NCBI GenBank assembly: GCA_014378155.1
Contig: JACMOF010000233.1
Location: 1-18,817 of the forward strand
From: Caulobacter sp.
GTDB lineage: Bacteria > Pseudomonadota > Alphaproteobacteria > Caulobacterales > Caulobacteraceae
DNA length: 18,817 nt
Direction: 5' to 3'
Shown: in pieces, positions 6,632-13,810 of the stretch
Layout: each line of letters opens with the position of its first letter
Numbering within the stretch: the stretch's first letter is position 1
Position numbers and translations under genes: made by a program
The notes under the pieces: model-generated
What the model saw: only the letters and a program-made list of their open reading frames with translations
Told to the model about the DNA's origin: nothing
Database searches by the model: none

Positions 6632-7498
6632 ATGGCTTGGGACCTGTCGGTCGATCTGATCCAGGCGACCGTGCAGCTTGAACAGCCGCTCGGTGACGGG
6701 TCGCGCACGGTCGGCACGGGGTTCCTGATCGAGGACCCCACACCTGACGGTCGTCCACGCACCATCCTGGTCACCGCCGCCCACGTGTTCGACAAGATGC
6801 CTGGCGTGTCGGCCAAGATCGGCTATCGCATCCAGAGCGCCGACGGCGTCTGGCGCTACGATCCCCACACCCTGAAGATCCGAGAAGGCGACCACCCGCT
6901 GTGGACCAAGCATCCCATGCGCGACATCGCCGCCATCGTCGTCGAAGCGCCGCCCGACTTCGCGAAGGCCGCGATCCCCCTGGCCTGGCTGGCCCAGGAT
7001 GACACCTTCAACAAGTACAACCTGGGTCCTGGCGACGAGATGATGGCGCTGGGTTTCCCGCGCGGCCTCTCTGCCAATGCGGCCGGCTTCCCGATCCTGC
7101 GCTCGGGGCGCGTGGCGTCCTATCCCCTGGCCCCGGCGAGCGTGTTCCCGACCTTCCTGATGGACTTTTCGGTGTTCCCCGGCAATTCCGGTGGGCCGGT
7201 GTTCATGGCCCAGGGCGCGCGTCGCAGGCCTGGTTCGGCCGAGAGCCAGGAAGTGCAGTTCGTGGCCGGCATGCTGACCCAGCAGGTCGAGTTGTCGGGT
7301 GAGCGTCTCGAGATCGGCATCGTCACCCATGCCAAATATATCCGCGAGACCGTGGCCTTGATCGACAAGCTGGTCGCGCCGCCGCTCATCCAGGCCAAGC
7401 CCGCCAAACCCTCCGGCGCGCCGAACCAGGCCGCCACGCGCGCCGCTACCCAGGCCGCCGCCGCCGTCTCCGCCACGGAGATGGCGGTCGGTCGCTAG
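6632..7498 (+). CDS. Trypsin-like serine protease (S1 family), no signal peptide
   Basis: The 288-residue protein has a chymotrypsin-fold triad: His51 in LVTAAHVF, Asp98 in HPMRDIAAIVV and Ser186 in PGNSGGPVF. The oxyanion loop is intact, so it is probably active. It has no PDZ domain, unlike DegP/HtrA. The C-terminal 45 residues are a low-complexity Ala/Pro/Lys tail. The N terminus (MAWDLSVDLIQATVQLE) has no signal peptide or membrane segment, so the protein appears cytosolic or is exported by another route. The start is the ATG at 6632, with GAGGG about six bases upstream; an in-frame ATG 12 bases earlier is closed by a TAG. It is divergent from the oligopeptidase B gene across 105 bases. 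The substrate is unknown. Confidence 0.85.
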   Translation: MAWDLSVDLIQATVQLEQPLGDGSRTVGTGFLIEDPTPDGRPRTILVTAAHVFDKMPGVSAKIGYRIQSADGVWRYDPHTLKIREGDHPLWTKHPMRDIAAIVVEAPPDFAKAAIPLAWLAQDDTFNKYNLGPGDEMMALGFPRGLSANAAGFPILRSGRVASYPLAPASVFPTFLMDFSVFPGNSGGPVFMAQGARRRPGSAESQEVQFVAGMLTQQVELSGERLEIGIVTHAKYIRETVALIDKLVAPPLIQAKPAKPSGAPNQAATRAATQAAAAVSATEMAVGR

Positions 7499-7524
7499 GC
7501 TCCAAACCTAGGCTGTCCGACAAA

Positions 7525-7549
7525 GGAACCTTGCTCATAGGCCTCCGTT
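7525..7549 (+). promoter_or_regulatory. Candidate EcfG/SigT general-stress promoter of the CsbD gene
   Basis: GGAAC (7525-7529) and CGTT (7546-7549) are separated by 16 bases. This matches the promoter pattern of alphaproteobacterial EcfG-type sigma factors, SigT in Caulobacter. The -10 element lies 34 bases before the CsbD start, leaving a short leader that contains the AGGAG ribosome-binding site. Confidence 0.65.
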
Positions 7550-7583
7550 TCTACGGGGAGTTCAATTCCAACAGGAGCAAGTC

Positions 7584-7766
7584 ATGAGCACCAATCGTGT
7601 TGAAGGCGCTATCGACAAGGGCGTGGGCGCCGTGAAGGAAGCCACCGGCAAGGCCACCGGCAATGAACGCCTGGAAGCCGAAGGCGTGGCCCAGAAGATC
7701 AAGGGCGACGTCCAGAACAAGGTCGGTCAGGCCCAGGACAAGATCGGCGACGCGATCAAGAAGTAG
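7584..7766 (+). CDS. CsbD-family stress response protein
   Basis: This is a 60-residue, highly charged, cysteine-free helical protein. The order NRVEGAIDKGVGAVKEATGK, then TGNERLEAEG, then KIKGDVQNKVGQAQDKIGDA is the CsbD fold signature at full family length. CsbD proteins are named from a sigma-B-dependent general stress gene of Bacillus; their molecular role is unknown. AGGAG lies seven bases before the ATG. The gene is alone between a candidate stress promoter and a strong terminator, so it should be a small abundant monocistronic message under stress. Confidence 0.93.
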   Translation: MSTNRVEGAIDKGVGAVKEATGKATGNERLEAEGVAQKIKGDVQNKVGQAQDKIGDAIKK

Positions 7767-7791
7767 CTTGATCAACGTCTAGACAAGCTAC

Positions 7792-7823
7792 CGGCCGCGG
7801 AGCGATCCGCGGCCGTTTTGTTT
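7792..7823 (+). terminator. Rho-independent terminator of the CsbD gene
   Basis: CGGCCGCGGA and TCCGCGGCCG form a perfect ten-pair stem with a GCGA tetraloop, followed by TTTTGTTT. It starts 25 bases after the CsbD stop. The convergent MaoC gene ends ten bases further on. Confidence 0.92.
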
Positions 7824-7832
7824 GGCCTGCAT

Positions 7833-8279
7833 CTACCCGTAGATGATCGAAATTGTCTCGGCCACGCAGGCGGGGCGCTCCTCGCCCTCGATTTCGATGG
7901 TGCATTCGTTCTTCATCTGAAGGCCGCCAGCCTTTGGCTCGACGCTGAGCAGCTTTTGGCGCATGCGCACCTTCTTGCCCACGCGGACCATGCCGGTGAA
8001 CCGCACCTTGTCGCAGCCATAGTTGATGCCCCGCGTCACGCCGGTAACCCGGAGGATCCCGGCGCCCAGCATCGGGATCAGCGACAGGGTCAGGAAGCCG
8101 TGGGCGATGGGACCGCCGATTTCCTTGGTGGCCCGTTCGACATCAACGTGGATCCACTGGTGGTCGCCGGTGGCCTGGGCAAACTGGTTGACCCGCTCCT
8201 GGCTGATCTCGACCCAGTCGGAAACCCCGATCTCTTGCCCGATCAGGCTGGCGATGTCGGCGTAAGCGACTTCCTTCAT
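7833..8279 (-). CDS. MaoC-family (R)-hydratase (NodN/PhaJ-like hot-dog protein)
   Basis: The 148-residue single hot-dog protein probably hydrates trans-2-enoyl-CoA to (R)-3-hydroxyacyl-CoA or a related thioester in the cytosol. The hydratase-2 motif is clear: ATGDHQWIHVD with Asp39 and His44 at the same four-residue spacing as the catalytic Asp31/His36 of PhaJ, followed by GGPIAHGFLTLSL. The ATG at 8279 is chosen because GGAGAAAC lies seven bases upstream and the N terminus (VAYADIASLIGQEIG) matches the family; the longer frame to 8438 is an unrelated extension. It faces the CsbD gene and lies near acyl-CoA synthetase, GMC oxidoreductase and crotonase genes, which suggests acyl-CoA metabolism. 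Confidence 0.88.
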   Translation of the reverse strand: MKEVAYADIASLIGQEIGVSDWVEISQERVNQFAQATGDHQWIHVDVERATKEIGGPIAHGFLTLSLIPMLGAGILRVTGVTRGINYGCDKVRFTGMVRVGKKVRMRQKLLSVEPKAGGLQMKNECTIEIEGEERPACVAETISIIYG

Positions 8280-8298
8280 GGCGTTTCTCCCAAGCGCT

Positions 8299-8310
8299 CT
8301 AAACGTTTGT
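8299..8310. promoter_or_regulatory. AAACGTTT palindrome upstream of the MaoC gene
   Basis: The perfect palindrome AAACGTTT (8301-8308) is flanked by further near-symmetric bases and lies 22 bases before the MaoC start. AAAC/GTTT half sites are common in TetR-type regulators of fatty-acid genes. It could be an operator, but no regulator gene is in the window. Confidence 0.25.
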
Positions 8311-8391
8311 TTGATTGCTCGCATGGGGCGCGGCGACAGGCAAGCGTCAGCCTGATTGGCCGGCGAAGCCGGACCTGGGGACGCGAAGGCG

Positions 8392-8655
8392 TCAGTCGGC
8401 GCTGTCGCACTGTCCTTGGGTCCACTGTTCTCCCGCATCCAGGCAGGTGTCGTGCGCGGTGAGCGGTGAGAACCGCAGGAAAAACACGCCGCCGATTGTC
8501 ACCGTCGCGACCACCAACAGCAGTGAAATCAGGCGCTTGCAGAGGCGGCGTTTGGTGTCCCAGACCTCGAACGCGTGATCGAACTCAGGGCCAAACCACC
8601 TGGTGCCGCGGTTCGGCGCGGCGAAAAGCCTCTTGCCGGGCCGCGAGGTGATCAT
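8392..8655 (-). CDS. Small membrane protein of unknown function
   Basis: I do not recognise a named family. The 87-residue frame has a basic N-terminal stretch (about 1-41), one clear membrane helix (about 43-60, LISLLLVVATVTIGGVFF) and a short C-terminal tail. The tail has two cysteines in DTCLDAGEQWTQGQC, a pattern seen at the ends of many small alphaproteobacterial envelope proteins. Under the positive-inside rule the tail would be periplasmic and could form a disulfide. The start is uncertain because no good Shine-Dalgarno sequence precedes the ATG at 8655. The membrane helix with an ordered Cys pair makes a chance frame less likely. Confidence 0.55.
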   Translation of the reverse strand: MITSRPGKRLFAAPNRGTRWFGPEFDHAFEVWDTKRRLCKRLISLLLVVATVTIGGVFFLRFSPLTAHDTCLDAGEQWTQGQCDSAD

Positions 8656-8745
8656 CTTTGATCAGCATCAGTGTCGTGTATTAAACTTGAGCATAGGCCA
8701 AGGGTTAGCAATTCACACGCCAGCCAGGGGCCCGAGGGCCGCGTG

Positions 8746-10284
8746 TCAAACGACGCGGCCGTGCTCCTTGGCCCAGTAGGCGTCACGGATCAGTCGCTTG
8801 TAGAGCTTGCCTGTGGCGTGCCGGGGGAGTTCGGCCATGAAGTCGATCCGCCTCGGCGACTTGACGTGGCTCAGATTGGCGCGCGCGAAGGCCATCAGCT
8901 CCTCCGCCAGAAGCGCTTGGTCGACGTTCCAGTCCAACGGCTGGATCACCGCCACCACCTGTTCGCCCATTTCCTCGTGCGGGGCGCCGACCACGGCGGC
9001 GTCGGCGACCTTGGGATGGGTGATCAGCAGGTTCTCGATCTCTTGCGGATAAACGTTCACCCCGCCGGAGATGATCATGAAGCTCTTTCGGTCGGTCAGG
9101 TAGAGATAGCCCTCCTCGTCGACCCAGCCCACGTCGCCCAGCGTCGTCCAGCCATGCTGGTTGTAGCTCTCGGCCGTCTTCTCCGGGGCGTTGTGATAGT
9201 TCACCGCAGGGCCGTTGGCGAAATAGACCGCGCCCTCGACACGCGGCGGCAGCGCCTCGCCGTCTTCGTCGCAGATCCGCAGTTCGCCCAGCACAGCCTG
9301 ACCGACCGAACCCTTGTGAGCCAGCCAGTTCTGCGAATTGATCCAGCAGAACCCGTTGCCCTCGGTGCCTGCGTAATATTCGAAGATCACCGGCCCCCAC
9401 CAGGCGATCATCTGTTCCTTGACCGGCACGGGGCAGGGGGCGGCGGCGTGGATCGCCGAGCGCATCGACGAGACATCGTACCGTGTCCGCACCGCCTCGG
9501 GCAATTTCAGCATTCGCACGAAGTGGGTCGGCACGAACTGGCCGCAACTGACCTGGTGCCGCTCGATCAGGGCCAGCGCGTCCTCGGGGTCGAACCTTTC
9601 CATCACCACCACCGTGCCGCCCAGCTTGTGCACGGTCATGCACCAGCGTAGCGGAGCGGCGTGGTAGAGTGGGGCGGGGGACAGATAGACGCTGTCGGCG
9701 GTGAAGCCGAACAGGCCCTGGGCCATCATCTGCAGGGCGTTGGGCGCGTCGATCGGCCCGCCGCTCAAGGCCGGCTTGACACCCTTGGGCCGTCCAGTGG
9801 TGCCTGACGAGTAGAGCATGTCCGACCCCGCCGTTTCGTCGGGGATCGGCGTCGAGGGCATGGCGTCCTGCGCCCCCTCGAAATCCTCGAAGGCGTCGCG
9901 CGCGCCGCCGACCCGAAACAGCCGCACGCCGACGATCAATGGCGCGACCGCTTCGGCGATGGCGTCGAGGCCAGGGCTGATGATCAGCACCCGGGCCCCG
10001 CAATCCTTGACGATGTACTCGACCTCGCTGGGCGTCAGCTTGGTGGAGACACAGGTGTAGTAGAGCCCCGCGCGCTGCGCCGCCCAGGCGATTTCGAAGA
10101 AGCGCGGAGTATTGTCCATCAGCAGGGCGATGACGTCGCCCGGGTTCAGGCCCAGCGACCGGAACAACTGCGCCCCCTGGTTCGATCGGGCGTCTAGCTG
10201 GCCGTAGGTCACCGTTTCGCCAGAGCTGGCCATCACGTAGGCAGGCTTGTCGGGCTGGGTCTGGGCGTGGATCGAAGGGTGCAT
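8746..10284 (-). CDS. AMP-forming acyl-CoA synthetase (ANL superfamily)
   Basis: The 512-residue enzyme activates a carboxylic acid with ATP and joins it to CoA. The ANL motifs are in order: phosphate loop YSSGTTGRPKG (158-168), YAGTEG (304-309), ribose-binding Asp384 in TLGDVGW, hinge region YLTDRKSFMIISGGVNVYP from 393 with Arg399, and the catalytic lysine Lys493 in PRHATGKLYKR. All core residues are intact. Chain length and substrate cannot be read directly; the neighbours suggest a fatty, branched or cyclic acid that enters beta-oxidation-like steps. The start ATG at 10284 matches family length. The gene diverges from vapB across 65 bases. Confidence 0.93.
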   Translation of the reverse strand: MHPSIHAQTQPDKPAYVMASSGETVTYGQLDARSNQGAQLFRSLGLNPGDVIALLMDNTPRFFEIAWAAQRAGLYYTCVSTKLTPSEVEYIVKDCGARVLIISPGLDAIAEAVAPLIVGVRLFRVGGARDAFEDFEGAQDAMPSTPIPDETAGSDMLYSSGTTGRPKGVKPALSGGPIDAPNALQMMAQGLFGFTADSVYLSPAPLYHAAPLRWCMTVHKLGGTVVVMERFDPEDALALIERHQVSCGQFVPTHFVRMLKLPEAVRTRYDVSSMRSAIHAAAPCPVPVKEQMIAWWGPVIFEYYAGTEGNGFCWINSQNWLAHKGSVGQAVLGELRICDEDGEALPPRVEGAVYFANGPAVNYHNAPEKTAESYNQHGWTTLGDVGWVDEEGYLYLTDRKSFMIISGGVNVYPQEIENLLITHPKVADAAVVGAPHEEMGEQVVAVIQPLDWNVDQALLAEELMAFARANLSHVKSPRRIDFMAELPRHATGKLYKRLIRDAYWAKEHGRVV

Positions 10285-10317
10285 CTTGGCGTCTCGGTGA
10301 CTTTGACGGAAAATAGG

Positions 10318-10338
10318 TCTAGATTGGCTTTCTAGAAA
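10318..10338. promoter_or_regulatory. Candidate VapBC operator: paired CTAG palindromes
   Basis: Two TCTAGA palindromes (10318-10323 and 10331-10336) are separated by seven bases just before the vapB Shine-Dalgarno sequence; the second extends to TTTCTAGAAA. Their centres are 13 bases apart. VapB antitoxins usually repress their own promoter through paired palindromes here. CTAG is scarce in bacterial DNA, which makes the pair more notable. Binding is inferred. Confidence 0.45.
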
Positions 10339-10349
10339 CGGAGCCGAAC

Positions 10350-10640
10350 ATGGCGCTCAGCATCAAGACGCGAGAGGCCGACCAACTGGCGCGAGACCTA
10401 GCCAAGCTCACCGGCGAGACCATGACGCAGGCCGTGACGGTTGCGTTGAAGGAGCGGCTTGAGCGCGAGACGTCGGCACGAACCGAGACGCCGGAAGCGT
10501 TCGTCGCGCGGATCAGGAACCTCGTGTCCAGTTGGAGCGACGTTGATCGAAGGCCAGTCACTGAGGAAGAGTGGATTGAGGCGGGTGGAGACGACCGGGA
10601 TCTGACCATGCTGGCGGCTGAGCGAGCGGCGCGAACGTGA
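10350..10640 (+). CDS. vapB: VapB-type antitoxin (PSK/Rv0623-like)
   Basis: The 96-residue protein begins [20 protein letters not shown], then [19 protein letters not shown]. This is the N-terminal DNA-binding and dimerisation segment of the Rv0623-like VapB antitoxins, which bind their operator and, through the C terminus, block the VapC nuclease. GGAG lies six bases before the ATG. The C-terminal half (residues 45-96) is charged and probably disordered until bound to toxin. The stop overlaps the toxin start in GTGA, so the two are translationally coupled, with antitoxin first as usual. The segment [15 protein letters not shown] is longer than in many VapBs of this type. Confidence 0.87.
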   Translation: MALSIKTREADQLARDLAKLTGETMTQAVTVALKERLERETSARTETPEAFVARIRNLVSSWSDVDRRPVTEEEWIEAGGDDRDLTMLAAERAART

Positions 10641-11029
10641 TCGTCGTCGATACGTCGGTGATTGTCGCCATCGCGCTGGACGAGCCTATCGCAACGGTTT
10701 TGCTGACCTGTCTCATGAGCACAACGGCGCGGGAGCTGTCGATGGCCAGCTATGTCGAAGCCGCGACGGTCCTCACACCTCGTGGCGTAACCCACGCCCG
10801 CATCGACGACCTGCTTGGCCAACTCGATATCGCCCTGATCCCCGTCGACGAGACCCAAGGCCGCGAAGCGATCCGCGCCCGTATCGCCTATGGCAAGGGC
10901 TCCGGTCATCCCGCCCAACTGAACTTCGGCGACACCTTCACCTACGCCCTGGCCAAGACCCGGGGCGCGCCGCTGCTTTTCGTCGGCGACGACTTTTCGC
11001 GGACTGATCTGATCGACGCCCGCGCCTAG
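10637..11029 (+). CDS. vapC: VapC-type PIN-domain ribonuclease toxin
   Basis: The 130-residue PIN-domain protein is a likely Mg-dependent RNase toxin that cuts a specific RNA, often tRNA, when freed from VapB. The acidic site is complete: Asp5 (VVDTSVIV), Glu41 ([11 protein letters not shown]), Asp99 ([11 protein letters not shown]) and Asp118 (FVGDDF). The start is GTG within the GTGA overlap with vapB; no independent Shine-Dalgarno sequence is seen, consistent with coupling. The toxin looks intact. Its stop lies five bases from the stop of the convergent GMC gene. Confidence 0.9.
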   Translation: MIVVDTSVIVAIALDEPIATVLLTCLMSTTARELSMASYVEAATVLTPRGVTHARIDDLLGQLDIALIPVDETQGREAIRARIAYGKGSGHPAQLNFGDTFTYALAKTRGAPLLFVGDDFSRTDLIDARA

Positions 11030-11034
11030 GACCA

Positions 11035-12702
11035 TCAGGCGGCGACCATCGCGGTGGCGTCCTGCAGGATCATCGCCGCGCCCTTCTCGCCGATCATGAT
11101 GGTCGGTGCGTTGGTGTTGCCCGAGACCAGGCGTGGCATGATCGAGGCGTCTATGACCCGAAGGCCGGTGACGCCGCGCACGCGCAGCCGCTCATCGACC
11201 ACCGCCATCGGTCCGGACCCCATCTGGCAGCTGCCGACCGGGTGATAGATCGTCGAACCCGAGGCGCGCGCATAGGCCAGCAGCATCTCGTCGCTCTCGA
11301 ACTCGGGTCCAGGGTTCATCTCATGATCAATCAGCGGAGCTATGGCCGGCTGGGCCGCGATCTTGCGGGCCCAGCGCAGGCCGGCCACCGTCACCTCCTG
11401 ATCCAGCGGGTCGGACAGGTAGTTGGCGAAGATCGCCGGATGGGCCGCCGGGTCGGCTGACTTGATGCGGATGTGGCCCCGGCTCTCGGGGCGTAGCTGA
11501 CAGGGCGCGATGGTCAGGCCTGGCGCGCTCTCCAGCTCCATCTTCTGCTCGTTGAACAGCTTTTCGAGATCCATGGTGGCCGGCAGGATATGGAACTGGA
11601 TGTCGGGGCCGGCCAGGTCCGGCCGAGACTTGCAGAAGGCCGCCACATGGGCCGCCGAAAGGGTTAGCAGGCCCTTGCGGGTGAACAGGTATTTCAGCGC
11701 TTCCCCAGCCAGCCGCGCGCCCTTGCTCTGCTCATTGACCGAGATCGTCCCGGCCTTCAGGCGAAAGCGCGCGCCGGTGACATAGTGGTCCTGCAGGTTC
11801 TCGCCAACGCCGGGCAGGTCGTGGATCACCGCGATCCCATGCTCGGCCAGCAAGGCGCCCGGGCCGATCCCGGAGAGTTGAAGAAGTTGGGGGGAATTGA
11901 CCGCCCCGCCCGCCAGGATCACTTCGGCGCGCGCCTTGGCGGTGACATTGACGCCGTTCTGGCGGAACTGGACGCCGACGGCGCGCTTGCCCTCGAACAG
12001 CACCCGGCTGGCCAAGGCGTTGGTCTCGACCCGTAGGTTGCGCCTGCTCATGGCCGGATGCAGATAGGCCACCGCCGCCGAGCAGCGCGCGCCGTTCTTC
12101 TGGGTGACCTGGAACCAGGTCGCGCCCTCCTGCTCCTCGCCGTTCAGGTCGACGATGCTGGGGATGCCGGCCTGATGACAGGCGTCGATCAGCCGTTGCG
12201 AAACCGCGTGGTTGTCGCGCATGTCGGCGACGTTCAGCGGACCGCCAGTGGCGTGCAGGTCAGAGTCGCCGCGTTCCTGGTGCTGGGACTTGCGGAAATA
12301 GGGCAGGACGTCGTCCCACCCCCAGCCCGCCGCGCCCATCTGCCGCCAGCCGTCATAGTCGGCCCGCTGGCCGCGCACATAGAGCATGGCGTTGATCGAG
12401 GACGAGCCGCCCAGCACCTTGCCGCGCGGCCAGACGTGCGAGCGACCGCCGGTGCCGGGGTCCGGCTCGGTCTCATATAGCCAGTTGACCTTGGGATCCT
12501 TCAGGGTCGTCGCATAGCCGACCGGGATGTGGATCATCAGGTTGGACATGAACTGCGAGAGGTTCTTGGTCGGCCGGTCGTCGCCGCCAGCTTCCAGCAA
12601 CAGCACCTTGTGCCGGCCGTCCTCCGACAGCCGCGCCGCCACCACGCAACCGGCCGAGCCGGCGCCCACCACGATGTAGTCGGCCTCGATGATCGATGTC
12701 AT
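11035..12702 (-). CDS. GMC-family FAD-dependent oxidoreductase (choline/alcohol dehydrogenase type)
   Basis: The 555-residue flavoenzyme oxidises an alcohol substrate. The FAD dinucleotide fold is at the N terminus (VVGAGSAGC, glycines 13, 15 and 18, with Glu37 closing the beta-alpha-beta unit). GMC signature 1 is [14 protein letters not shown] and signature 2 is [16 protein letters not shown]. The catalytic pair is probably His487 ([10 protein letters not shown]) and Asn531 (SGNTNAPT). Relatives include choline dehydrogenase BetA and the medium-chain alcohol dehydrogenase AlkJ; with no betaine genes nearby and acyl-CoA genes on both sides, an aliphatic alcohol is more likely than choline. 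AGGGAGG stands before the ATG. It is divergent from the crotonase gene across 181 bases. Confidence 0.92.
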   Translation of the reverse strand: MTSIIEADYIVVGAGSAGCVVAARLSEDGRHKVLLLEAGGDDRPTKNLSQFMSNLMIHIPVGYATTLKDPKVNWLYETEPDPGTGGRSHVWPRGKVLGGSSSINAMLYVRGQRADYDGWRQMGAAGWGWDDVLPYFRKSQHQERGDSDLHATGGPLNVADMRDNHAVSQRLIDACHQAGIPSIVDLNGEEQEGATWFQVTQKNGARCSAAVAYLHPAMSRRNLRVETNALASRVLFEGKRAVGVQFRQNGVNVTAKARAEVILAGGAVNSPQLLQLSGIGPGALLAEHGIAVIHDLPGVGENLQDHYVTGARFRLKAGTISVNEQSKGARLAGEALKYLFTRKGLLTLSAAHVAAFCKSRPDLAGPDIQFHILPATMDLEKLFNEQKMELESAPGLTIAPCQLRPESRGHIRIKSADPAAHPAIFANYLSDPLDQEVTVAGLRWARKIAAQPAIAPLIDHEMNPGPEFESDEMLLAYARASGSTIYHPVGSCQMGSGPMAVVDERLRVRGVTGLRVIDASIMPRLVSGNTNAPTIMIGEKGAAMILQDATAMVAA

Positions 12703-12762
12703 CGGATCCTCCCTGTTTCTTCCCTTGATCCGTCCCGCGTGTCTCTGCGTGATCGGCGTTCA

Positions 12763-12783
12763 CCAGACAATGCGCAGGTCTGG
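12763..12783. promoter_or_regulatory. Inverted repeat between the divergent GMC and crotonase genes
   Basis: CCAGAC and GTCTGG flank a nine-base centre containing the palindrome TGCGCA. The repeat sits 60 bases from the GMC start and 100 from the crotonase start. It could be the operator of a shared regulator, but no regulator gene is adjacent. Confidence 0.3.
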
Positions 12784-12858
12784 CGGGAAGTCCAAGGGTG
12801 TCGTCACGGAAGCAGGCATGCGGTAGTTGCCGCTGGTTCATACGCGTGTTTGAGTAGC

Positions 12859-12870
12859 CCTGAAATCAGG
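12859..12870 (+). promoter_or_regulatory. CCTGA-AA-TCAGG palindrome touching the crotonase Shine-Dalgarno
   Basis: The 12-base palindrome ends where the AGGAGG of the crotonase gene begins. In RNA the two-base loop is too tight for a full five-pair hairpin, so a protein-binding site is likelier than an RNA switch. Confidence 0.25.
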
Positions 12871-12883
12871 AGGAAAAACACCC

Positions 12884-13768
12884 ATGGCCGCCCCCAGCTT
12901 CGAAACCCTGCTCTATGCCGTCGAGGACGGGATCGCGACCATCACCCTGAACCGCCCTGAGAAGCTTAACGCCTTCACCGCCCGGATGATGAAAGAACTG
13001 ATCGACGTCTTCGACCTGACCGACGGCGACGACGCGGTGCGGGTGGTGATCGTCACCGGGGCCGGCCGGGCGTTCTGCGCGGGCGCCGACCTGTCGGGCG
13101 GTGGCGCCACCTTCGACCGCACCTCGCCCCAGGCCCTGGAGCGCGAGGAGGGCAAGGTCGGCGACATCTATCGCGACGGCGGCGGCCGGGTGGTGCTGCG
13201 GATGTACGAAAGCCTCAAGCCGATCATCGCCGCCGTCAACGGCGCCGCCGTGGGCGTGGGGGTGACGATGCAACTGCCGATGGATATCCGCCTGGCCTCG
13301 ACCGACGCCAAGTTCGGCTTCGTCTTCGCGCGGCGGGGCATCACACCAGAGGCCTGCTCATCTTGGTTCTTGCCGCGTCTGGTCGGCATGCAGACGGCGC
13401 TGGAATGGTGCTTCACCGGCCGGGTGTTCAGCGCCCAAGAGGCCCTTGATCGCGGTTTGGTCCGCTCGCTGCACGCACCGGAGGACCTGCTTTCGGCCGC
13501 CCGCGCCTTGGCCCGCGAGATCGCTGATAACACCGCTCCGGTCTCCGTCGCCCTGTCGCGGCAACTGCTCTGGCGCATGGCCGGCGCCGATCATCCGATG
13601 GGAGCCCACAAGGCCGATAGCCGGGCCATCCAGTCGCGCGGCGCGGCCGGCGACGCCAAGGAAGGCGTCAGCTCGTTCCTCGAAAAGCGCCAGCCGGCTT
13701 ATCCGGACAAGATCTCCGCCGACCTCCCCGACATCTGGCCGGCCTGGGGCGAGCACCCGTTCAAATAG
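12884..13768 (+). CDS. Crotonase-family protein (enoyl-CoA hydratase/isomerase-like)
   Basis: The 294-residue protein acts on an acyl-CoA. The crotonase core is clear: TLNRPEKLNAFT, oxyanion loop AFCAGADLSGG (64-73), NGAAVGVGVTM (119-129) and GITPEACSSWFLPRLVG (152-168). Aligned by eye to rat enoyl-CoA hydratase, the two catalytic glutamates are replaced: Glu144 by Thr128 and Glu164 by an aromatic. Glu156 in ITPEACSS sits where delta3,delta2-enoyl-CoA isomerases carry their single catalytic acid. An isomerase-like reaction is therefore likelier than hydration. A 26-residue insertion after the oxyanion loop (about 74-100) is charged and Gly-rich. AGGAGG stands nine bases before the ATG. The gene is divergent from the GMC oxidoreductase. 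Confidence 0.88.
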   Translation: MAAPSFETLLYAVEDGIATITLNRPEKLNAFTARMMKELIDVFDLTDGDDAVRVVIVTGAGRAFCAGADLSGGGATFDRTSPQALEREEGKVGDIYRDGGGRVVLRMYESLKPIIAAVNGAAVGVGVTMQLPMDIRLASTDAKFGFVFARRGITPEACSSWFLPRLVGMQTALEWCFTGRVFSAQEALDRGLVRSLHAPEDLLSAARALAREIADNTAPVSVALSRQLLWRMAGADHPMGAHKADSRAIQSRGAAGDAKEGVSSFLEKRQPAYPDKISADLPDIWPAWGEHPFK

Positions 13769-13775
13769 CCCGCCT

Positions 13776-13804
13776 TTGGCGCGGGGCGGGGAACGCGCTA
13801 TATC
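13776..13804 (+). promoter_or_regulatory. Candidate housekeeping promoter giving a leaderless msrC message
   Basis: TTGGCGC (13776-13782), 14 bases, then GCTATATC (13797-13804) is a full match in the -10 element to the Caulobacter pattern GCTANAWC. The transcript would start about seven bases on, at or next to the ATG at 13811, and there is no Shine-Dalgarno sequence. Confidence 0.5.
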
Positions 13805-13810
13805 CCCGCC

